NCBI GenBank assembly: GCA_017462125.1
Contig: JAFTRQ010000204.1
Location: 1-39,072 of the forward strand
DNA length: 39,072 nucleotides
Reading direction: 5' to 3'
Source of the DNA: Clostridia bacterium
Lineage (GTDB): Bacteria > Bacillota_A > Clostridia > Oscillospirales > CAG-272
Notes under the pieces: generated by a model
Database searches by the model: none
The model's input: only the letters and a program-made list of their open reading frames with translations
What the model was told of the DNA's origin: nothing
Position numbers and translations under genes: made by a program
Part shown: one piece after another, positions 31,847-39,072 of the stretch
How the letters are laid out: the number at the start of each line of letters is the position of its first letter
How positions within the stretch are numbered: position 1 is the stretch's first letter

Positions 31847-31890
31847 TCAAAAGGATCGGCAGAAAGCTCTGCCGATCCTTTTGATTATTT
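31841..31890. terminator. Bidirectional terminator with a 23-bp perfect stem
   Basis: Positions 31841-31863 and 31868-31890 are exact inverse complements around the loop AAGC. The left arm begins in the last codon of the AraC gene and includes its stop. The A/T tracts work in both directions, for AraC (plus) and rubrerythrin (minus). Confidence 0.95.
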
Positions 31891-31898
31891 CGGAAAAT

Positions 31899-32492
31899 TC
31901 AATCACATTTCCACGGTGCCATGGTAAGGCGGATGAAATACCCCTTGTCGTGATGACAAACGGGACAAGCCTCGGGCGCCTTCTCGCCATTATGAATGTG
32001 TCCGCAATTGAGACAGACCCACTCGCATTCCGCTTGACAGACAAACAGCCTTCCGCTCTCCAAAAGATCCGCAAAGCAGCCGAATCGGTCACCGTGAGTC
32101 TTTTCGATTTCGGCAATACTGTAAAACGTGTTGGCAATATCGGTAAATCCCTCAGATTTTGCGGTATCGCCAAAGCTTTTGTAGGCATCGTTATATTCCT
32201 CGTACTCATTATGCTCGGCATATCGCAAAAGCTGTGCCACCGAGGAATTGATATCCACAGGATACGTGCCGTCCACTTGAATAGTCTCCCCCGCAAGAGA
32301 GGAAAGATAGTTATAGAAGACCTCGGCGTGCTCCTTTTCCTGCCCTGCGGTGTAATTGAAGATCGCCTCGATCACATAAAGCCCCTGCTCTCTCGCCACC
32401 GATGCCGCAAAGGTATAACGGTTTCGCGCCTGACTCTCTCCCGCAAAGGCACGCATCAGATTATTCTTCGTTTCGCTGTTTTTTAATTCCAT
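31899..32492 (-). CDS. Rubrerythrin
   Basis: A 197-residue non-heme diiron peroxidase of anaerobes. The ferritin-like four-helix domain (1-145) shows E19 in FAGESQARNRY, E52xxH55 in AGQEKEHAE, and E130xxH133 in AEIEKTHGDRF. The C-terminal rubredoxin-like domain has WVCLNCGH (C160, C163) and CPVCHHDKGYF (C176, C179). It reduces hydrogen peroxide using electrons from rubredoxin or NADH-linked carriers and protects against oxidative stress. A Shine-Dalgarno (AAGGAG) is 13 nt before the ATG, rather far. It is a single gene sharing a terminator with AraC. Confidence 0.95.
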   Translation of the reverse strand: MELKNSETKNNLMRAFAGESQARNRYTFAASVAREQGLYVIEAIFNYTAGQEKEHAEVFYNYLSSLAGETIQVDGTYPVDINSSVAQLLRYAEHNEYEEYNDAYKSFGDTAKSEGFTDIANTFYSIAEIEKTHGDRFGCFADLLESGRLFVCQAECEWVCLNCGHIHNGEKAPEACPVCHHDKGYFIRLTMAPWKCD

Positions 32493-32614
32493 CGACTTAC
32501 AAATTCTCCTTTATTTTTGTTATTGGTATTCTCAACCTTGGCACAAGATTTTATGCACCCAAGTGGCAAAAAGCGAATATAATTAGAATAAAAATCAAAA
32601 AGCGGAGGGCAATT

Positions 32615-33196
32615 ATGATCGTTTACAAGGAATATAATCGCGCACGCGCTGTGGAATACGCACGCCGTTGGGCTCTATCCCGAAATCCTCTCTTCATCAA
32701 TTTCGCAGGACGCGGAGGAGACTGCACCAGCTTCGTCTCTCAAAGCATCTATGCGGGAAGCTGTCAGATGAATTTCACGCAGGATTTCGGTTGGTATTAC
32801 ATTTCCCCCGATGACCGCGCACCCGCGTGGAGCAGCGTGGAATATTTTTACGATTTTATGACAGGTGCACCCGATTTCAGATCGCGCAACGGCGGCATCG
32901 GTCCGTACGGTATCGAGGTCGACAGCACGGGGGCATATGAGGGTGACGTAGTTCAGCTTGCCGACGAAACGGGAGATTTTTACCACTCCTTACTCATCAC
33001 AGGATTTTCCGAAGGGCAGACGCTGGTCAGCGCGCACACTAACGATGCACTCGATAAGCCCCTGTCCACCTACAACTTCGCAAGCCTGCGTTATATCCAT
33101 ATCGAGGGTGTCAGGCTTGAGGTTGCTGACGACAATTGCTTTCAGGATCTTTTGGAAGGTATTTCGTTGAACATTCCCGACGAGCTGATTCGCTAA
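32615..33196 (+). CDS. Putative amidase-domain (Amidase_6) protein
   Basis: A 193-residue protein beginning YKEYNRARAVEYARRWALSR, followed by GGDCTSFVSQSIYAG, the hallmark of the Amidase_6 family (NlpC/P60-like papain fold). The likely catalytic cysteine is C37 in GDCTSF and histidine H124 in DFYHSLLI; H141 and D144 follow in AHTND. Related domains occur in cell-wall or spore-associated proteins and cleave amide bonds, but this one has no signal peptide, so it may act inside the cell or in the mother cell. The start is the ATG after GGAGGG with 6 nt spacing. It is a single gene 122 nt from rubrerythrin, in the opposite direction. Confidence 0.85.
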   Translation: MIVYKEYNRARAVEYARRWALSRNPLFINFAGRGGDCTSFVSQSIYAGSCQMNFTQDFGWYYISPDDRAPAWSSVEYFYDFMTGAPDFRSRNGGIGPYGIEVDSTGAYEGDVVQLADETGDFYHSLLITGFSEGQTLVSAHTNDALDKPLSTYNFASLRYIHIEGVRLEVADDNCFQDLLEGISLNIPDELIR

Positions 33197-33235
33197 AAAT
33201 TCACACTCTTAACGCCATTAATTCGTGGAGATTTC

Positions 33236-33264
33236 TTGACAAGCGTACCGATATGTGGTAAAAT
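33236..33264 (+). promoter_or_regulatory. Promoter of the AI-2E-family transporter gene
   Basis: TTGACA (33236-33241), a 17-bp spacer and TAAAAT (33259-33264). Transcription would start near 33271, right at the leader hairpin. Confidence 0.82.
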
Positions 33265-33272
33265 TACATATA

Positions 33273-33292
33273 GATACCGTCAAAACGGTATC
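33273..33292 (+). promoter_or_regulatory. Leader hairpin at the 5' end of the transporter mRNA
   Basis: GATACCGT-CAAA-ACGGTATC is a perfect 8-bp stem starting 2 nt after the predicted +1 and ending just before the AAAGGA site. A 5'-terminal stem of this type can protect mRNA from decay; the same palindrome could also be an operator. Confidence 0.5.
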
Positions 33293-33312
33293 CCGAAAGG
33301 AATTTGAAATAT

Positions 33313-34698
33313 ATGGAAAAAGATAAACTTAAAAAATATCTGATGATAGCCGCCATTGTTTTCGGTGTCTTCTTTCTGAGTATCACATATTTCTTTATAC
33401 TTTACCGAAATCAGTCTATCGGCGCCACCATCGGAAAGCTGATTGCGATCCTCCGACCGCTGATCATCGGTGCAATTCTTGCTTATATTATGAAATCGAC
33501 CTGCAACTTCTATGAAAAGCTGATGATGAAGCTGCTGTTAAAGTCGGGAAAGCGAGATGGAAGCAAGCTTCGCAAGCCGGTGGGCGGCATTGCGGTCGTA
33601 CTGACCTATATCACCTGGGGCGCTATCATCGCGATCCTTCTGATCATTGCGATTCCACAGATCATCAAGAGCATCATGGATTTTGCCAACCTGCTGATCA
33701 CCAAGATCCCCGAATACGTGGATCTGATCATCGAATGGGAGCAGAAATTCCTTGAGGATCAAGAGATGCTCCGTCCCTATTTCGACAAGGTCGTGGTCGC
33801 GCTGGAGAAATGGGCAAATACAGATCTGATTCCTTGGATTCAAACAACCGTTACGGGTATGATCCCCAAGCTGCTCAGCTTCTTCACCTCGTTGGTGGAT
33901 ATCGTTATCGGACTTGTGATCTCGGTCTTCATCCTGCTTGAACGTAAGGTTTTGGCAAGAAAGTCGGTCATGTTCCTCCACTGTATTTTCAAAAAGGAAA
34001 AGACCGTCAACGTGATCGTGGACGAATTCAAGTACGCCGACAAGATGTTCAGCGGATTCCTTGAGGGCAAGGTCGTCGACTCTGCCATCATCGGTCTGAT
34101 CTACTATATTGTTCTTGAGATCATGAACGTTCCCTATCCCGCTCTGGTAGCCGTGATCTGCGGTGTGACGAACATCATCCCGATCTTCGGTCCCTTCATC
34201 GGCGCGATCCCGTCGGGCTTCATTATCCTTACGGCAGATCCCATCAAGGTCATTCCCTTCGTTATTTTCGTTTTCGTCATTCAATTCTTGGACGGATATA
34301 TCATCGATCCCCATATCGTGGGCGGAAACATCAAGATGTCCTCCTTCTGCGTGGTCTTCGCCGTGATCACCTTCGGCGGCTTGTGGGGCTTTATGGGCCT
34401 TTTGGTAGGCGTACCTACCTTTGCGGTTATTTACGATATCTTCAGAAAGCTTTCGCTCTACATTCTCAAAAAACGGGGCAAGCAGGATATCATTGATAAA
34501 TACCACTTAGACTTCAAGGCTGATAAGAAACCGGGCAGCTCCGGAAAATCAAGTAAAAACAAGAAACCGCCTGTCGTCGCGGCAGCTTCCGCCAAGGAAG
34601 AAGCTTCCGCCAAGGAAGAAACTCCCGTTTCGGAAGAGACGATCACTTCTGAAGAAGTGATTGTTGAGCAGGATGTGAACGCAGGTAAAACAGAATAA
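33313..34698 (+). CDS. AI-2E family transporter (YtvI/PerM-like permease)
   Basis: A 461-residue membrane protein. Hydrophobic segments lie near 10-35, 45-65, 95-120, 190-215, 255-275, 280-300, 310-335 and 345-370; the loops KVVALEKWANT..IPWIQTT and FSGFLEGKVVDSAIIGLIYY, and the motif FGPFIGAIPSG (near 293-303) with IDPHIVGG (near 333), are typical of AI-2E/PerM exporters. Some members export AI-2, others act as Na+/H+ antiporters; this one is unassigned. The cytoplasmic C terminus has an 18-bp tandem repeat (34585-34620) encoding a repeated ASAKEE unit, ending in a Glu-rich tail. The start is ATG 33313. Terminator follows. Confidence 0.9.
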   Translation: MEKDKLKKYLMIAAIVFGVFFLSITYFFILYRNQSIGATIGKLIAILRPLIIGAILAYIMKSTCNFYEKLMMKLLLKSGKRDGSKLRKPVGGIAVVLTYITWGAIIAILLIIAIPQIIKSIMDFANLLITKIPEYVDLIIEWEQKFLEDQEMLRPYFDKVVVALEKWANTDLIPWIQTTVTGMIPKLLSFFTSLVDIVIGLVISVFILLERKVLARKSVMFLHCIFKKEKTVNVIVDEFKYADKMFSGFLEGKVVDSAIIGLIYYIVLEIMNVPYPALVAVICGVTNIIPIFGPFIGAIPSGFIILTADPIKVIPFVIFVFVIQFLDGYIIDPHIVGGNIKMSSFCVVFAVITFGGLWGFMGLLVGVPTFAVIYDIFRKLSLYILKKRGKQDIIDKYHLDFKADKKPGSSGKSSKNKKPPVVAAASAKEEASAKEETPVSEETITSEEVIVEQDVNAGKTE

Positions 34699-34702
34699 CC
34701 TT

Positions 34703-34742
34703 AAAGCAAGCAACGCGAAAATTCGCGTTGCTTGCTTTTTAT
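34703..34742 (+). terminator. Terminator of the AI-2E-family gene
   Basis: AAAGCAAGCAACGCGAA pairs perfectly with TTCGCGTTGCTTGCTTT (17 bp), followed by TTATT. Confidence 0.93.
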
Positions 34743-34795
34743 TAGCACAATTTTCCGATTTGAGAGCATAAATTTAAGATAACCGCAATTGAATC

Positions 34796-34825
34796 TTGAC
34801 ATTGGACAATCAAATATGATATCAT
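34796..34825 (+). promoter_or_regulatory. Promoter of the first solute-binding lipoprotein
   Basis: TTGACA (34796-34801), an 18-bp spacer and TATCAT (34820-34825). The -10 falls inside the first copy of a 13-bp direct repeat (34817-34829). The leader is about 90 nt. Confidence 0.6.
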
Positions 34826-34899
34826 TAATATGAGTATATCACTCCAAAGAGCAACGTTGAGAAAAGTCAGAGTTGATCTTCGAAGGTGATATCATTAAT
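34817..34899 (+). repeat. 13-bp direct repeat in the promoter and leader
   Basis: TGATATCATTAAT occurs at 34817-34829 and 34887-34899, 70 bp apart. TGATATCA is itself a palindrome. One copy overlaps the -10 and the other lies just before the ribosome binding site, so they could be regulator-binding sites, or chance in AT-rich DNA. Confidence 0.5.
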
Positions 34900-34921
34900 T
34901 TTCTACGAAAGGATCCGAAAA

Positions 34922-36403
34922 ATGAGAAAATCCTACAGAATTTTATCTCTTATGCTGGCGTTGCTTATGACGCTTTCGATTCTCGTTGCTTGTGACAGCG
35001 GTGACAAGGAGGACGAAACGAAGGCTACAGAGGCTATCACGGCGGGCAGCGTTGAAAATAGCGGCAGCGAATCAGAAACCGAATTTTTCCCCGACGTTGC
35101 GAAAAATAACTACGGCGCTGATTTTCATCTTCTGATTCAGCCCCAATCTAACAAAGCCTCCTATTATTGGGTAAAGGAAAGTGACAACGATGCTCTTTCC
35201 GAGGCTATCTACAACCGTCAGCAGCAGATCTACAACTATCTCGGTGTAGATATAATCGCTACGGAAAGCTCGGGACACGACCAATACGGTACCCCCTTCA
35301 TTACAGCTGTCAAGAATAAGGATGGCTCCATCGATACCCTGCTCTCTCACGCGTATATGTTCCTTGCCAAATTCATTCAGGGCGGTTATCTCATCGACTT
35401 CAATACCATCGACGGTATCAATCTTGATGCCGATTATTGGGATCTTGACGTTATGGAGGGCGTAGCCGCAAACGACCATCTCTATCTCGGCTACAGCGAC
35501 TTCCGACTTGCGCACACTCATGCCATCACCTTTAACAAGGAAATGATGGACAGATACAGCGATGCCTTTGACGAGTCGATCTACGATATGGTACGCAACT
35601 ACCATTGGACTCTTGATCAGATGATCTCCATGGCAAACCTCGTTTACACAGATACCACCTCAAACGGCAAGACCGATGATGACATCTTCGGCATCACAGG
35701 CACTCAGTGGGTTCCCTTTATCAACTTTATGCAGTCGAGTAATATTCCTCTCGTAGACATAAATGAGCAAGGCATCTACGAGGTCTCGGTATATAACGAC
35801 GCTAACAAGGAGCGCACCTCTATTCTGGTTGAGAAGCTTTCTGCTCTCTCGAAGTCTGACAGCGCATGGTTTAAGTACAAAGAGGAAGCAACCACCCTCA
35901 TTTCCATTTACAGCGGCAAGACCCTGCTTTCCATAGAAGCCATCGTTTCTCTTCCCGGATATCTTGATTATGACGTAGAATTTGGCGTTATTCCTTATCC
36001 TATGTTCGACGAGACGCAAAAGGACGTTGGCTACCGTTCTCTCGACTGGGGTGGTTGGATCTGCATTCCCGCATACGTTGACAATCCTCAGATGGTTGCT
36101 GATACCCTTGAAATGATCGCCTTCTACAGTGAGGACGTTACCATCACATTCTACGAGAAGGTGCTTGGCAAACAGGTTGCAGACGCTCCCGAGGACAGAG
36201 AAATGCTTGATATGATCTGGGATAGCATCTGCTCAGATATCGGTTTGACCTATTCTCATATCGTAGAAGCTCTCGATATGAATCTGTATATGCTTCCTAC
36301 CGTAACGCAGGCGAACGCAACAGAGCAGCTCGCTTCCTACGTTAAGAGCTATGAAAGCGGTGCAAACAAAAAGCTGAAGGGATACTTCAGCGCATTGAAA
36401 TAA
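34922..36403 (+). CDS. Extracellular solute-binding lipoprotein, copy 1
   Basis: A 493-residue lipoprotein: signal MRKSYRILSLMLALLMTLSI with lipobox LVAC (C24), a 40-residue Ser/Glu/Thr-rich linker, then a family 1 (carbohydrate-type) periplasmic-binding fold. Supporting segments are AIYNRQQQIYNYLGVDI, TLLSHAYM, a helix-rich lobe, YTDTTSNGKTDDDIFGITG (EF-hand-like DxxxNGxxDDD loop), and a C-terminal FGVIPYPMFDE. The nearby gene at 36571 encodes a close paralogue. No permease or ATPase gene lies in the window, so transport partners are elsewhere. The ATG is preceded by AAAGGA. It has its own promoter and terminator. Confidence 0.88.
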   Translation: MRKSYRILSLMLALLMTLSILVACDSGDKEDETKATEAITAGSVENSGSESETEFFPDVAKNNYGADFHLLIQPQSNKASYYWVKESDNDALSEAIYNRQQQIYNYLGVDIIATESSGHDQYGTPFITAVKNKDGSIDTLLSHAYMFLAKFIQGGYLIDFNTIDGINLDADYWDLDVMEGVAANDHLYLGYSDFRLAHTHAITFNKEMMDRYSDAFDESIYDMVRNYHWTLDQMISMANLVYTDTTSNGKTDDDIFGITGTQWVPFINFMQSSNIPLVDINEQGIYEVSVYNDANKERTSILVEKLSALSKSDSAWFKYKEEATTLISIYSGKTLLSIEAIVSLPGYLDYDVEFGVIPYPMFDETQKDVGYRSLDWGGWICIPAYVDNPQMVADTLEMIAFYSEDVTITFYEKVLGKQVADAPEDREMLDMIWDSICSDIGLTYSHIVEALDMNLYMLPTVTQANATEQLASYVKSYESGANKKLKGYFSALK

Positions 36404-36412
36404 ACATACGTA

Positions 36413-36452
36413 AGCGGTCGGTTGCCGAGCAGGCAATCGACTGCTTTGTTAT
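36413..36452 (+). terminator. Terminator of solute-binding copy 1
   Basis: AGCGGTCGGTTGCC pairs with GGCAATCGACTGCT (two G-U pairs), with a 5-nt loop and TTGTTATAATAATT after it. Confidence 0.82.
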
Positions 36453-36509
36453 AATAATTGCGTTTCTTGCTCATTATATATAAATTTTGACTCATTATTT
36501 GAAATAATC

Positions 36510-36538
36510 TTGCCAAAATACGGTGCTTGTGTTATGAT
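36510..36538 (+). promoter_or_regulatory. Promoter of solute-binding copy 2
   Basis: TTGCCA (36510-36515), a 17-bp spacer and TATGAT (36533-36538), about 33 nt before the ATG. It differs from the promoter of copy 1 and lacks the 13-bp repeat. Confidence 0.7.
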
Positions 36539-36570
36539 AAGCTTATAATCCAAACTGCGAGGTATTTGAT

Positions 36571-38061
36571 ATGAAACACATCATCAAGCTGATCTCAGCC
36601 ACGATCGCCCTGTTGCTCATATGCTCTGTCCTTTTCGCCTGTGACACGACGAGCCCGGAGCAGAACACGTCCGACACAGAGGCGCAATCCGCATCTGCCA
36701 ATATCGGCACGGAAAGCGACAGCGAGACCGAATACGTTCCCACCATCGAAAAAAAGGACTACGGTGCGGAATTCTTTCTCTCGATCTACGAGGCAGATAA
36801 TCCCATCAACTACCATTGGGTCGAGGAAGGCAATAACGACGCGATGTCCGAATCGATCTACAACCGTCAGATAAATATCTACGAGCATCTCGGAGTTGAC
36901 ATCATCGGCTTCCCTGCGGGCTCTCACGAGGGGCACGCCGCAGAGTTTATGACTGCTATCAAAAATAAGGACGGCTCGGTCGACACGTTGGTATCTCACG
37001 CGTATCTCGGCATCCCGGGATATATCAGCGGTGGCTATCTTCGTGATTTTGAATCGGTCCCCGAGATCGACCTTGGAGCCGACTATTGGAATTACGACTT
37101 TATGGAAAGCCTTTCTCTTGACGGCAGTATGTACATCGGCTACAGCGATTTCAATATTCCCAAGATCTACGTGATCTCCTTCAACAAGGATATGATGGCA
37201 AAATACACGGGTGAGGATGAAAATTGGATCTACAAAACGGTTACAGATTACAAATGGACTCTTGACGAAATGATCGCTCTCGCCAATCTCGTCTCGATAG
37301 ACACCACGGGTGACGGCAAGACACAGGATGACGTTTACGGTATCACAGGACACCAATGGATCCCCTTCTCCTGCTTTATGGAAGCCTCCAACATTCAGCT
37401 GGTCGATCTGAACGAGGCAGGAACTCCTGTCGTTTCGGTTTATACAAGCATCAACGCAAGCAAGACCGTAACGCTGATCGACAAGCTGTCCGAGCTTGCA
37501 AAATCCGCGTCCTCCTGGTTTTGGTACTGTACAGACCCCACGCCTCAGATCAGTATTACCAGCGGCAGAACGCTGATGATGCTGCAGCAATCCTTCGGAC
37601 TTATAGGCAATTTGAATTATGAATTAAACTTCGGTGTTCTTCCCTATCCGATGTACGATGAAGCGCAGAAGGATGTGGGCTACCGCACGCAGAATTGGGG
37701 CGGCACACTTGTCATTCCCTCTTATCTGGAAAGCCCCGAAATGGTAGGCGAGACGCTTGAGCTTCTTGCCTTCTACAGCAAGGACGTAACCGTCACGTTT
37801 TACGAAAAGCTGCTTGGCAAGCAGGTAGCAGATGCTCCCAACGACAGCGCGATGCTGGACATCATCTGGGACAGCGTTTGCTCAGATATCGGCTTGACCT
37901 ATTCCAATATCACCTTTGAGCTTGATAAAAATCTGTATATGCTCCCGCAGATGACCTATGAATTCGGTACAGCCGAGCCTGCATCCTTTATCAAGAGCTA
38001 CGAAAACAGCGCAAACAAGTCTCTCTCGAAGTTTATGAAAACGATCAGTCTTAAAAAGTAA
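36571..38061 (+). CDS. Extracellular solute-binding lipoprotein, copy 2
   Basis: A 496-residue paralogue of the preceding gene. Signal MKHIIKLISATIALLLICSV with lipobox LFAC (C24), Ser/Thr-rich linker, then matching blocks: NDAMSESIYNRQINIYEHLG, NKDGSVDTLVSHAYL, IDTTGDGKTQDDVYGITG, FGVLPYPMYDEAQKDVGYR, FYEKLLGKQVADAP, WDSVCSDIGLTYS. Similarity is high in the C-terminal third and lower around the middle (SFNIPKIY versus FRLAHTHA), where ligand contacts may differ. It too has no permease neighbour. GAGG precedes the ATG. Probably a tandem duplication followed by divergence in ligand. Confidence 0.88.
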   Translation: MKHIIKLISATIALLLICSVLFACDTTSPEQNTSDTEAQSASANIGTESDSETEYVPTIEKKDYGAEFFLSIYEADNPINYHWVEEGNNDAMSESIYNRQINIYEHLGVDIIGFPAGSHEGHAAEFMTAIKNKDGSVDTLVSHAYLGIPGYISGGYLRDFESVPEIDLGADYWNYDFMESLSLDGSMYIGYSDFNIPKIYVISFNKDMMAKYTGEDENWIYKTVTDYKWTLDEMIALANLVSIDTTGDGKTQDDVYGITGHQWIPFSCFMEASNIQLVDLNEAGTPVVSVYTSINASKTVTLIDKLSELAKSASSWFWYCTDPTPQISITSGRTLMMLQQSFGLIGNLNYELNFGVLPYPMYDEAQKDVGYRTQNWGGTLVIPSYLESPEMVGETLELLAFYSKDVTVTFYEKLLGKQVADAPNDSAMLDIIWDSVCSDIGLTYSNITFELDKNLYMLPQMTYEFGTAEPASFIKSYENSANKSLSKFMKTISLKK

Positions 38062-38070
38062 TGAAAGCTT

Positions 38071-38110
38071 ATCAGCGTGATACTCCGATCGGAGCATCAC
38101 GCTGATTCTT
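38071..38110 (+). terminator. Terminator of solute-binding copy 2
   Basis: ATCAGCGTGATACTCC pairs with GGAGCATCACGCTGAT (one mismatch) around GATC, followed by TCTTTG. Confidence 0.9.
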
Positions 38111-38127
38111 TGTGAAATTGAGAAATG

Positions 38128-38551
38128 CATAGGCTAAGCCGCCGGAGACTCTGAACTTTGGTTCGCGCCAATCTTTTTCTTGTACGTTTATATACCTTGC
38201 GCTCACCGATCAAATCCTACGGATTTGAGAGAGTTCAAGTCGGTAAGGTAGGTTAACAAAAAGAACCATAGGTTAAAGACGCCGGAGACTCTGAACTCTC
38301 ACTTGCGACAATGCTTTTCTTCATCGTTTATCTATCTACCGCAAGTCGTCAAAGCTTACGCTTTGACGGAGCTCGAGGGTGAGGTAGGTTAACAAAAAGA
38401 ACCATAGGCTAAAGCCGCCGGAGACTCTGAACTCTCACTTGCGGCAATGCTTTTCTGCGTCGTTTACCTATCTGCCGCAAGTCGTCAAAGCTTACGCTTT
38501 GACGGAGCTCGAGGGTGAGGTAGGTTAACAAAAAGAACCATAGGCTAAAGG
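38128..38551. repeat. Three tandem ~136-139 bp repeats with nested hairpins
   Basis: Units are 38128-38266 (139 bp), 38267-38402 (136) and 38403-38538 (136), plus a 13-nt stub. Each opens CATAGG(C/T)TAA, has GCCGGAGACTCTGAACT, and ends GGTAGGTTAACAAAAAGAAC. Units 2 and 3 are nearly identical; unit 1 is diverged inside but keeps structure. Each holds a hairpin: TCAAATCC-TAC-GGATTTGA (38210-38228), CGTCAAAGC-TTAC-GCTTTGACG (38347-38368 and 38483-38504). Unit 3 also has ACTTGCGGCA/TGCCGCAAGT (38437-38446, 38473-38482). No gene is seen in 38062-38676. It could be a non-coding RNA array or a dispersed repeat family. The TAC-loop hairpins resemble the one at 169-191. Confidence 0.85.
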
Positions 38552-38610
38552 CTGGTTCTCATAAGGAAGTTTGCTTGCAAGGCGCAGAATTTGCCGTGCG
38601 GTAAACAAAT

Positions 38611-38652
38611 AGTAACCCCCGACAGATTTTGAAAGTTCTGTCGGGGGTTACT
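38611..38652. terminator. Strong 16-bp terminator hairpin
   Basis: AGTAACCCCCGACAGA pairs perfectly with TCTGTCGGGGGTTACT around a 10-nt loop. T-rich sequence follows on both strands, so it may end both the repeat-region transcript (plus) and the gene at 38677 (minus). Confidence 0.92.
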
Positions 38653-38676
38653 TTATTCTGTTCGACAAATTGTATC

Positions 38677-39072
38677 TTAGTGAGTTATCTTTTCATTGAT
38701 AAGCTTTTTTATTTCTAATAAATTGGCATTTAAAAAATTATCCGAAATAGTAATGTACTCATACCCCATCTTTTTGTTTGTACGCATAAACAATCTTTTG
38801 AGAAAATTTTGTTTTTTTAAGAATTTTTCTCCATCATGAAGCTCAATGCACAAAAACATGCCCTTGATATATATACTTTTAATCTCCGTATATCGTATTT
38901 CACCACCACAAACAAAAGAAGATCTATCCACCAAGTAATCATCGCCAATCTCTATCATCTTATTTCTATAAAACAGAACACTACGAAGTATGACGAATAC
39001 ACCAAGGCCCAAAAAACAAAACCAAATGCAATAAATGCCTTTATCAGATAATACACAATATCATTATTAAAA
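38677..39072 (-). pseudogene. Partial, probably frameshifted, membrane/PH-like protein at the window edge
   Basis: The frame from TTG 39012 encodes 111 residues: a hydrophobic segment (GLGVFVILRSVLF), then a strand-rich domain (KMIEIGDDYLVDRSSFVCGG, EIRYTEIKSIYIKGMFLCIE) and a final helix (LLEIKKLINEKIT). The plan resembles STM3941-like or PH-like membrane-anchored proteins. TTG lacks a ribosome binding site, and the same frame meets TGA at 39063-39061. A second frame, open to the window edge, reads YYLIKAFIAFGFVFWAL, a good transmembrane segment, and meets the first frame in the TTTTTTGGGCC stretch (39006-39016). So the N terminus seems to lie in another frame, implying a frameshift or sequence error. 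The gene continues beyond the window. Confidence 0.5.

Noticed and set aside
38128..38551. A possible CRISPR array
   Set aside because: Units are about 136 bp with no short constant repeat and unique-spacer alternation, and no cas genes are nearby. They are tandem repeats.

Overview
The window looks like a chromosomal segment from an uncultivated, probably spore-forming, anaerobic Clostridia member (Bacillota; an Oscillospirales/Christensenellales-like gut lineage is my guess). Reasons: strong GGAGG-type ribosome binding sites, textbook TTGACA-17-TATAAT promoters in AT-rich gaps between coding regions of moderate GC, a SpoVG gene, a SipL-like SPOCS/LysM spore-coat morphogenesis gene, rubrerythrin, a clostridial-type DUF4003 gene, and families common in gut Firmicutes. 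No plasmid, phage, transposase, integrase or CRISPR signature is visible.

Layout. (1) 1-600: minus-strand tRNA-Val and tRNA-Asp genes with CCA encoded, behind a consensus promoter; the spacers are packed with perfect short hairpins. (2) 600-10850: minus-strand genes. Read in the direction of transcription they are MurD, three adjacent M42 metallopeptidases, a methionine gamma-lyase-family PLP enzyme, a two-module lipoprotein, a cysteine desulfurase, a DUF4003 protein and a SanA/YdcF-like membrane protein. (3) 11040-14430: plus strand, with a small membrane protein, a divergent type IIA topoisomerase B subunit without its A subunit, and an AT-rich pair of PH-like/membrane genes, the first broken. 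(4) 14490-23640: an accessory region for phosphorylated glycerol and sugars. A DeoR repressor is divergent from an operon of a HAD phosphatase, an sn-glycerol-1-phosphate dehydrogenase, a glycerophosphodiester phosphodiesterase and a frameshifted sugar-phosphate isomerase/epimerase. An organophosphate-type MFS transporter with an RpiR/SIS regulator follows, divergent from a GHL6-type glycoside hydrolase whose promoter overlaps a perfect palindrome.

(5) 23700-26190: MurC, SpoVG and a YfcE-like phosphodiesterase. (6) 26340-29190: three small uncharacterised genes converging on the SipL-like gene, which has a sigma-E-like promoter; I read this as a sporulation locus. (7) 29300-34700: an ADP-ribosylglycohydrolase-family gene divergent from an AraC regulator, then rubrerythrin, an amidase-domain protein and an AI-2E-family permease. 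(8) 34900-38060: two paralogous solute-binding lipoproteins, each with its own promoter and terminator and no permease beside them. (9) 38100-39072: a non-coding block of three ~136-139 bp tandem repeats full of hairpins, a strong terminator, and a broken or partial membrane/PH-like gene running off the edge.

The most interesting points are the glycerol-1-phosphate-centred operon, the M42 trio whose middle member has an altered metal-ligand motif, the orphan topoisomerase subunit, the structured tandem repeats, and the broken PH-like gene with an in-frame A-AAA-AAA slippery heptamer. All functional assignments come from motif recognition; no database search was run.
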